Shown here piece by piece: positions 5,721 through 10,182 of a DNA stretch of 10,182 nt. Origin of the DNA: Streptosporangiaceae bacterium (GTDB lineage Bacteria > Actinomycetota > Actinomycetes > Streptosporangiales > Streptosporangiaceae); contig JASHTQ010000658.1 of the NCBI GenBank assembly GCA_030040475.1, positions 1 to 10,182 on the forward strand, written 5' to 3'. The notes under the pieces were generated by a model, which had not been told where the DNA came from, ran no database searches, and worked only from the letters and a program-made list of their open reading frames with translations. How positions within the stretch are numbered: the first letter of the stretch is position 1; each line of letters starts with the position of its first letter. The position numbers were made by a program, and so were the translations under genes.

Positions 5721-6161
5721 ATGGAAGAGGCTGGCGTGGTCGTCGGGCGAATCGTTGAAATCCGCCCACATCCACGCAGAGAGTTCATCTGGCTTTCTAC
5801 GGTCGATACCGGGACAGGCCGCAAGCCGCAAATTGTCTGGGGCGGCATACCAATCGTCAAGGCGGGCAACCTCGTACCGGTAGCGCGGCCGGGAACCTGG
5901 CTGCCGCCGACCAAGGACAAGCCGAATCCCTACAAGATCAGGTGCCGATCCTATGCGGGAGAAATCTCGGAGGGGATGCTGTGCAGCCTTGCCGAGCTTG
6001 GGTGGGATCCCTGTGTCACCGACTGGGTGGCTCTGCTTGATCCGTCAGCCGGCCTGTACGCGGGACAACGGCTGGAAAGTCGGCACGGCGACTGGCAGTC
6101 GATTACCCTCGACATCGATGCCTTCGAGGCAAAGAGGCTTTCTGGCTTTCTGTTGAAATAG
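5721..6161 (+). CDS. Stand-alone tRNA-binding (EMAP/PheT N-terminal-like) OB-fold protein
   Basis: The 146-aa product matches the tRNA-binding OB-fold domain found at the PheT N-terminus, the MetG C-terminus, YtpR and CsaA. The diagnostic stretches are VGRIVEIRPHPRREFIWLST (8-27), then QIVWGGIPIVKAGNLVPVAR (37-56), then SYAGEISEGMLCSLAELGW (77-95). They align with the PheT-type IVCGAPNVRAGQKVPVALPG and GVESxGMLCSExELGL. No synthetase catalytic domain is attached. The C-terminal 35 residues (DWQSITLDIDAFEAKRLSGF onward) are an extra tail. The ATG at 5721 begins just before the domain; TAGCGT at 5707-5712, 8 nt upstream, could be the -10 box of a nearly leaderless transcript. An in-frame GTG at 5658 would add 21 residues with little conservation value. 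It probably binds tRNA or acts as a chaperone-like OB protein; which tRNA, and in what process, cannot be told. Confidence 0.75.
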   Translation: MEEAGVVVGRIVEIRPHPRREFIWLSTVDTGTGRKPQIVWGGIPIVKAGNLVPVARPGTWLPPTKDKPNPYKIRCRSYAGEISEGMLCSLAELGWDPCVTDWVALLDPSAGLYAGQRLESRHGDWQSITLDIDAFEAKRLSGFLLK

Positions 6162-6487
6162 AGTAGCAGGCGTCCGATAGAACCGGCCGCGGCCCTACGA
6201 CCTGGATTTGCGGCGACCAAGAACAGGCGGATGCCCGCTCGTTCCCCGGTGAGTTCAGCGCAACTGAAGGTTTCTCATCAAGAACTTGCGGCCGTTGGGA
6301 AGGTGGGTGTCCCGATCAGCGTGGATTCGTGGCCGCGGGAGTGCAGCCAGCCCAGCGTTGGCGGCGCGAGTTGATCGCCGAGTTCGGGTAGGGATTGCCC
6401 GCCGTTACCTGGTCGTCGGTCTGCTTGAGCATGCCGCCGCGGCCGCGCCGCGCACCCGGTGACTGCGGGGCGATCTTAGGGCTCACC

Positions 6488-6506
6488 GGGCGGGGATGGG
6501 TAGGGG
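6488..6506 (+). promoter_or_regulatory. G-quadruplex motif upstream of the ABC operon
   Basis: Four G-tracts with loops of 1, 2 and 2 nt: GGG, C, GGGG, AT, GGG, TA, GGGG. Short loops make this a strong quadruplex candidate on the coding strand. Three further G-runs follow at 6520-6524, 6532-6535 and 6544-6548. It lies about 80-100 bp before the start codon at 6588. Confidence 0.5.
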
Positions 6507-6511
6507 CGCGG

Positions 6512-6548
6512 CTCTAACTGGGGGTGGAGATGGGGTTCTAGCTGGGGG
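6512..6548 (+). promoter_or_regulatory. Tandem repeat, candidate regulator-binding site
   Basis: CTCTAACTGGGGG (6512-6524) and TTCTAGCTGGGGG (6536-6548) are direct repeats with a 24-bp period, identical at 11 of 13 positions. They end about 27 bp before the putative -10 box of the ABC ATPase gene. Direct repeats in this position suit a response regulator that activates transcription, most simply the one encoded at 9465-10124. Confidence 0.4.
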
Positions 6549-6580
6549 CTGACGCGCGGGCGGGGCGGAGCCGGCACGAT
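6549..6580 (+). promoter_or_regulatory. Possible leaderless promoter of the ABC operon
   Basis: CACGAT (6575-6580) lies exactly 7 nt before the ATG at 6588, the spacing of leaderless actinobacterial promoters, and differs from TANNNT only at its first base. CTGACG (6549-6554) resembles a TTGACR -35, with a long 20-nt spacer. The weak match would suit a promoter needing an activator. Confidence 0.3.
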
Positions 6581-6587
6581 CGAGGGC

Positions 6588-7517
6588 ATGAGCAAACCGC
6601 AGGTAGTGACCGTGCGAGGTCTACGCAAGGCATACGGGAACCGAGTGGTGGTGGACGGACTGGACCTCGACGTCCCCGCCGGAGAGATCGTCGGGCTGAT
6701 CGGCGCCAATGGCGCGGGTAAGACCACGACGGTGGAGTGCATCCAGGGGCTGTGCAAGCCCGACGCGGGCGTGCTGCGCGTGCTGGGCTACGATCCGGTC
6801 ACGCAGGCCGAGAAGCTGCGCCCGGTGATCGGCAGCCAGCTGCAGGATTCGGCGCTGCCGGACCGGCTGCGGGTAGCCGAGGCGATCGAGCTGTTCGGCA
6901 CGCCGCGGGCCCGTGATGGCGCGGAGCTGCTGGAGCGGTTCGGGCTCTGGCAGCGGCGCCGTTCGGCATTCTCGTCGCTGAGCGGCGGGGAGCGGCAGCG
7001 GCTGTTCCTGGTGCTCGCCCTGCTCAAACGGCCGCGGCTGGTGATCCTCGACGAGCTGACCCAGGGCCTGGACCCTGCCGCGCGGCGAAACGTGTGGGAC
7101 GCCGTGCGCCAGCTGCACGAGGAGGGCACCACGGTGCTGCTCGTGACCCACGAGATGGACGAGGCCGAGGCGCTGTGCGGCCAGGTCGTCGTGATGCGCG
7201 CGGGCCGCGTGCTCGACGCGAAGGCGCCGGCGGACCTGGTGGACCTGCACGCCAGCACGGCGACGATACGGTTCAACCTGCCCGACCCTCCAGCGCAGCT
7301 GCTGGATCAGCTCCGCCAGCTTGACGGCGTGCGGGACCTGCGACGGGATGGCGCCCGGATCACGGTGATCGGCCACCGGCGGATCATTGCCTACGTCGGG
7401 CACATCCTGGTGCGCTGGGAGCATGTCCCGGCCGACCTGAACGTTCACGTCCCGACCCTGGAAGACGCCCTGCGCGGCCTGCTCGGTCGGCCAGAACTAA
7501 TCGGAGGACAGCGATGA
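6588..7517 (+). CDS. ABC transporter ATP-binding protein
   Basis: This 309-aa cytoplasmic ATPase powers the permease encoded next to it. Visible motifs are Walker A GANGAGKT (39-46), Q-loop region GSQLQDSALPDRL (82-94), signature LSGGERQR (131-138), Walker B LVILDE (151-156) and the H-loop His188 in LLVTHEM. The D-loop reads DELTQGLDP, with Leu where most members have Pro. After the nucleotide-binding domain (to about 220) comes a C-terminal extension (223-309) of beta-alpha type, as in DrrA-like and other ABC-2 exporter ATPases. Walker A, Walker B Glu156 and His188 are intact, so it should be active. The ATG at 6588 has only GAGGG very close to it and may be read from a leaderless transcript. 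Its TGA overlaps the permease ATG (ATGA at 7514-7517), indicating translational coupling. Substrate unknown; drugs, lipids or peptides are usual for the class. Confidence 0.92.
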   Translation: MSKPQVVTVRGLRKAYGNRVVVDGLDLDVPAGEIVGLIGANGAGKTTTVECIQGLCKPDAGVLRVLGYDPVTQAEKLRPVIGSQLQDSALPDRLRVAEAIELFGTPRARDGAELLERFGLWQRRRSAFSSLSGGERQRLFLVLALLKRPRLVILDELTQGLDPAARRNVWDAVRQLHEEGTTVLLVTHEMDEAEALCGQVVVMRAGRVLDAKAPADLVDLHASTATIRFNLPDPPAQLLDQLRQLDGVRDLRRDGARITVIGHRRIIAYVGHILVRWEHVPADLNVHVPTLEDALRGLLGRPELIGGQR

Positions 7518-8251
7518 ACACCGCCGTAGGACGGCTCGTCCGGGTCGAACTGAAGCTGATGGCGCGCGATCCGCTCGTGCTCACGTTCGTGTTCGCGTTC
7601 CCGATCGTGACCATGCTGATCATCGGCGGGGCGTTCGGCACCGCCCCGAACCCGGGGTTCGACAACACCAACCCCGCGCACTGGTACGTGGCGTCCTACC
7701 TGACCGTGGTGATCGGCGCGGCCGGACTGGTGATGCTGCCGGTCCACCTGGCCTCCTACCGCGAGCGCGGGGTGCTGCGGCGCTTCGCCGCGGCCGGCTT
7801 CCCCCGGTGGTCGTTCGCCGCCGCGCAGCTCATCGTCGGGCTGCTGACCACCACCGTGGCCTGCGGATTGCTGATGATCGTGGCCGCGCCGGTGTACGGC
7901 ATCCCGTCTGTGCACGACGGCTGGCGGGTGGCGCTCGCGCTGCCGCTGGGTGCCGTCGCCTTCGTGAGCATCGGTGTACTGCTCGGCACGCTGCTGCCTT
8001 CTGCCCGGGCGGCCCAGGCCGTCGGCCTGCTGATCTTCTTCCCGTCGTTCCTGCTCGGTGCGGGCGGGCCGCCGCCGCACGTGATGGGATCGATCGTGCG
8101 GCAGATCGCGGGTCCGCTGCCGCTGACGCTGCTGACCAATGCGGTACGCGAGCCCTGGCTGGGCCTCGGGTCCGCCACCGGGTCGCTGATCGCCGTGGCC
8201 GCGCTGGCCATGGCAGCTACCGTCATCGCCGCCCGCCGCACCGTCCTGTGA
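7514..8251 (+). CDS. ABC-2 type transporter permease
   Basis: This 245-aa integral membrane protein is the partner of the upstream ATPase. Six hydrophobic stretches are visible at about 22-40, 59-80, 101-127, 138-161, 168-184 and 221-240. Between TM2 and TM3 lies SYRERGVLRRFAAAGFPRW (81-99), the coupling segment conserved in ABC-2 permeases (the E-R-G-x-L-R-R signature), where the ATPase docks. Before TM1 is the short amphipathic stretch VRVELKLMARDP typical of the family. A single-copy permease of this size would work as a homodimer. Start ATG 7514 overlaps the ATPase stop and has GGAGGA 6 nt upstream. The end of this gene (GTGA at 8248-8251) contains a GTG in frame with the following kinase, so read-through coupling is possible. 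Confidence 0.9.
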   Translation: MNTAVGRLVRVELKLMARDPLVLTFVFAFPIVTMLIIGGAFGTAPNPGFDNTNPAHWYVASYLTVVIGAAGLVMLPVHLASYRERGVLRRFAAAGFPRWSFAAAQLIVGLLTTTVACGLLMIVAAPVYGIPSVHDGWRVALALPLGAVAFVSIGVLLGTLLPSARAAQAVGLLIFFPSFLLGAGGPPPHVMGSIVRQIAGPLPLTLLTNAVREPWLGLGSATGSLIAVAALAMAATVIAARRTVL

Positions 8252-8278
8252 CCGATACTGTGCCTGGGACCTGGGGAA

Positions 8279-8304
8279 ACGGCCGCCAGGAAACGGGCGG
8301 CCGT
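8279..8304 (+). promoter_or_regulatory. Hairpin between permease and kinase genes
   Basis: ACGGCCGCC (8279-8287) pairs exactly with GGCGGCCGT (8296-8304), 9 bp with an 8-nt loop and no T tract. It lies directly upstream of and touches the TAGAAT box. It could attenuate read-through from the transporter genes or be a protein-binding site at the internal promoter. Confidence 0.45.
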
Positions 8305-8309
8305 AGAAT
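8304..8309 (+). promoter_or_regulatory. Leaderless-type -10 box of the kinase gene
   Basis: TAGAAT matches the actinobacterial -10 consensus TANNNT and ends 7 nt before the ATG at 8317, so the predicted transcript begins at or next to the A of ATG. This suggests an internal promoter that can express the two-component genes separately from the transporter. No clear -35 is present. Confidence 0.5.
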
Positions 8310-8316
8310 CCGGCCC

Positions 8317-9468
8317 ATGAGCGGCCATCTGAACCCGGCCGGTTCCGGCGAGTACCTGACCGGCCCGGTCAAGTGGGCGGCGCTGGCCGCATTCGCCGCG
8401 GTCACCGCGGCCGGGGCCGCGCTGGTCAGGCCCGGTGACCCCGCTATCGTGGCGGGTGCCGCGATCGCGGTCGGCGCGGCCGCGCTGCTCGTCCAGGGGC
8501 GGCGTCCGCAGCTGCTGTACGCCGCGGTGGCAACCGCGGGAATCACGGCTGGCGGGAACGGCGTGGCCAGCGACATCGGCTGGTTCGCGGTCTGCCTGCT
8601 GGCAGGCTGGTGCGTGCTGACCGCGGGCCGGCGCGAGGGCCTGGCCTACTGGGCGGCGACGATGATCCTGTTCGCGGTCGAGTGGCTGGCGGTCAAGCCC
8701 GACCCCGGCTGGGGCGCATGGCTGGGCGGCGTGACCCTCACCGTGCTGTGCTGCCTGCTCATCAGGCACGAAAGGGACCTGGTCGGGCAGCTGCGGGAGG
8801 CCCAGGAGGGGCTGGCCGACCGGGCCAAGGTCGAGGAGCGCAACCGCATCGCTCGCGAACTGCACGACGTCATCGGGCACACGCTGACCGTCTCCCTGCT
8901 ACACGTGCAGAGCGCGCGGCTGGCCGTCCAGTACGACCCGGCCGACGCCGCGCGCGCCCTGGCAGAGGCCGAACGGCTCGGCCGGGAGTGCCTGGCCGAG
9001 GTCCGCACCACGATGGGGATGCTCCGCGCGGACGAGCGCGGCGGTCCCGTGGGTGCGGACACCGCGCCGTTGCCGGAAGTCCACGGGCTGGCCGGGCTGA
9101 TCGAGCGGTACCGGTCCGCGGGAGCGGATGTCACCCTCACGGTCGAGGGCAACATCGCCGGCCTGCCCGCCACCACCGGCCTGGCCGTGTACCGCATCGC
9201 GCAGGAGGCGCTGACGAACGCGGCCAAGCACGCGCCGGGATCACCGACCGCGGTGCGGCTGACCGTCGGCGACGGCCGGGTGACGCTGACCGCGGACAGC
9301 CAGGCCGAGCCGGGCAGCCTGGCCGAGCCGGGCACCGGGCTCGGCGTGGTCAGCATGCGCGAGCGCGCGGAGGCGCTCGGCGGGAGCTGCGAGGCGGGCC
9401 CAGGCGGACAAGGCTGGCTGGTGCGCGCCACGCTGCCCCTCGGCGCTTCACTGCGAGCCGCGCCGTGA
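8317..9468 (+). CDS. Sensor histidine kinase (NarL/DesK-type, HisKA_3)
   Basis: This 383-aa membrane kinase has about five or six hydrophobic segments in residues 18-150 and no large external domain, so it likely senses something in or near the membrane. A short coiled linker (150-172) leads to the HisKA_3 box ERNRIARELHDVIGHTLTVS, with His183 as phosphoacceptor. The ATPase domain follows, with N-box QEALTNAAKHA (296-306, Asn301) and G2 box GTGLGVVSMRERAEALGG (339-356). The G1 region reads TADSQAEPG, lacking the usual D-x-G-x-G. The ATG at 8317 is preferred because of the TAGAAT box 7 nt upstream; a GTG at 8248, overlapping the permease stop, is in frame and would add 23 residues with no visible function. 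The stop overlaps the response regulator start (GTGA 9465-9468). It should phosphorylate that regulator, probably in response to the transported compound. Confidence 0.9.
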   Translation: MSGHLNPAGSGEYLTGPVKWAALAAFAAVTAAGAALVRPGDPAIVAGAAIAVGAAALLVQGRRPQLLYAAVATAGITAGGNGVASDIGWFAVCLLAGWCVLTAGRREGLAYWAATMILFAVEWLAVKPDPGWGAWLGGVTLTVLCCLLIRHERDLVGQLREAQEGLADRAKVEERNRIARELHDVIGHTLTVSLLHVQSARLAVQYDPADAARALAEAERLGRECLAEVRTTMGMLRADERGGPVGADTAPLPEVHGLAGLIERYRSAGADVTLTVEGNIAGLPATTGLAVYRIAQEALTNAAKHAPGSPTAVRLTVGDGRVTLTADSQAEPGSLAEPGTGLGVVSMRERAEALGGSCEAGPGGQGWLVRATLPLGASLRAAP

Positions 9469-10124
9469 TCCGGGTCTTGCTGGTCGATGACCAGGAGCTG
9501 GTGCGGACTGGGCTGCGGGGCATCCTGCGCGTGGCGTTCGGGTTCGAGATCGTCGGGGAGTGCGCCGACGGCAGCGAGGTCCTCGCCGCGGTGGAGGCTG
9601 CAAGGCCGGACGTAATCTTGATGGACGCGCGGATGCCTCTGGTCGACGGCATGCGGGCCACCCGCGAGGTGCGCCGCCGTGACGGCAGCCCGCCGGTGCT
9701 GGCCCTGACTACGTTCGACGACGAGGAAGTCCTGGCGGGCATGCTGCGGGCCGGCGCGTCCGGGTTCGTGCTCAAGGGCGTGCCCGCCGAGGAGCTGCAG
9801 CGGGCGGTACGCGCGGTCGCCGACGGCGGCGCGTGGCTCGACCCGGCGGTCACCGGCCGGGTGCTGGCCATCTACAGGTTCGCGTCTGCGCCCGTGGCGA
9901 ACGCGGCCGACCGGGCGGCCCTGGCCGGGCTGACTGGCCGTGAGCGCGAGGTGCTCGCGCTGATCGGGCGTGGCAAGACCAACGGCGAGATCGCGGCCGA
10001 GCTATTCGTCAGCGAGGGAACGGTCAAGACGCACGTCAACCACCTCTTCACCAAGCTGCAGCTACGAGACCGCGCCGCGGCGGTGGTGTTCGCCTATGAC
10101 CACGACCTGGTGGTGCGGGACTAG
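9465..10124 (+). CDS. Response regulator, NarL/FixJ family (REC + LuxR HTH)
   Basis: The 219-aa product has a receiver domain (1-118) with acidic pair Asp8-Asp9, phosphoacceptor Asp54 in ILMDARMP, Thr82/Thr83 in LALTTFDD and Lys104 in FVLKG. All residues needed for phosphotransfer are present. The output domain is a LuxR-type helix-turn-helix: LTGREREVLALIGRGKTNGE (156-175), then IAAELFVSEGTVKTHVNHLF (176-195) with the recognition helix around SEGTVKTHVNHL. The start is the GTG at 9465, which overlaps the kinase stop by 4 nt and gives the canonical IRVLLVDDQELVR opening. It pairs with the kinase and most likely controls the transporter operon ahead of it, where a tandem repeat is a candidate target. 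This gene order resembles Bacillus LnrJK/LnrLMN-type sensing-efflux units in concept, but orthology is not claimed. Confidence 0.93.
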   Translation: MIRVLLVDDQELVRTGLRGILRVAFGFEIVGECADGSEVLAAVEAARPDVILMDARMPLVDGMRATREVRRRDGSPPVLALTTFDDEEVLAGMLRAGASGFVLKGVPAEELQRAVRAVADGGAWLDPAVTGRVLAIYRFASAPVANAADRAALAGLTGREREVLALIGRGKTNGEIAAELFVSEGTVKTHVNHLFTKLQLRDRAAAVVFAYDHDLVVRD

Positions 10125-10131
10125 CCAGTCT

Positions 10132-10150
10132 CGATCACATTGGGTGATCG
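10132..10150 (+). terminator. Hairpin after the response regulator gene
   Basis: CGATCAC (10132-10138) pairs with GTGATCG (10144-10150) over a 5-nt loop, starting 7 nt after the stop codon. No T tract follows. Position fits the end of the operon; the stem is short. Confidence 0.35.
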
Positions 10151-10182
10151 GCCGGTCAGGCTTCCTGCCATGGATCGATCAC

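Larger units (their letters stand above)
6162..6587. other. Intergenic region ahead of the transporter/two-component operon
   Basis: No intact gene is seen in these 426 bp. On the minus strand 6440-6255 holds a protein-like fragment in two frames (SLPELGDQLAPPTLGWLHSR, then HESTLIGTPTF, then PNGRKFLMRNLQLR ending at TGA 6257-6255), perhaps the last piece of a deleted gene; its family is not recognised. The right half is G-rich and carries the quadruplex motif, the tandem repeat and promoter elements described separately. Confidence 0.4.

Noticed and set aside
6255..6440. Minus-strand fragment SLPELGDQLAPPTLGWLHSR ... PNGRKFLMRNLQLR
   Set aside because: Reads like a gene end with one frameshift, but too short to name and with no upstream part; not listed as a pseudogene.
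6621..7448. Long minus-strand frame antisense to the ABC ATPase gene
   Set aside because: His/Gln/Arg-rich shadow typical of the strand opposite a high-GC gene; the plus strand carries all ATPase motifs.
8610..9464. Upstream extension of the response regulator frame
   Set aside because: Arg/Gly-rich shadow of the kinase gene; the real regulator begins at GTG 9465 with the receiver-domain opening.
1..10182. CRISPR array, tRNA or rRNA genes
   Set aside because: No regularly spaced repeats, cloverleaf with T-loop signature, or rRNA-like conserved stretches were seen on either strand.

Overview
The window is high-GC DNA with strong G/C bias at third codon positions, GTG starts, 4-nt start/stop overlaps and promoters that place the start site on or next to the start codon. 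This fits an actinomycete (Streptomyces- or Streptosporangiales-like); the sequence alone does not fix a genus. It splits into a decayed, mobile-element-marked left two thirds and an intact signalling/transport operon on the right.

Left part (1-3160): a small secreted lipoprotein gene (243-635, +), a minus-strand gene broken by several frameshifts (about 870-1462), an AT-rich gap, a minus-strand GYD-domain gene whose start codon is out of frame with its body (1745-2076), a perfect 22-bp palindrome in its upstream region, and an IS982-family insertion sequence (2161-3157) whose transposase carries two frameshifts. The number of broken reading frames suggests an accessory region under weak selection.

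Middle (3317-6161): a minus-strand pair with toxin-antitoxin architecture, namely a 92-aa ribbon-helix-helix-like protein followed 5 nt later by a 255-aa protein of unrecognised family. Its promoter overlaps a 7-bp tandem repeat. Next come a possible small gene (4642-4917, -) and a convincing 46-aa membrane peptide gene too short for routine calling (4981-5121, -). A lower-GC stretch follows, with a promoter-like pair and a strong hairpin that may delimit a small RNA (about 5211-5285). A stand-alone tRNA-binding OB-fold gene lies at 5721-6161 (+).

Right part (6588-10124, all +): four tightly packed genes encode an ABC ATPase, an ABC-2 type permease, a NarL/DesK-type sensor histidine kinase and a LuxR-type response regulator. 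ATPase/permease and kinase/regulator pairs each overlap by 4 nt. The kinase gene has its own leaderless-type promoter (TAGAAT, 7 nt before ATG). The region ahead of the ATPase gene has a G-quadruplex motif and a tandem repeat that could bind the regulator. The simplest reading is a sensing-and-efflux unit in which the two-component pair controls the transporter; the substrate is unknown. No tRNA, rRNA or CRISPR array was seen.
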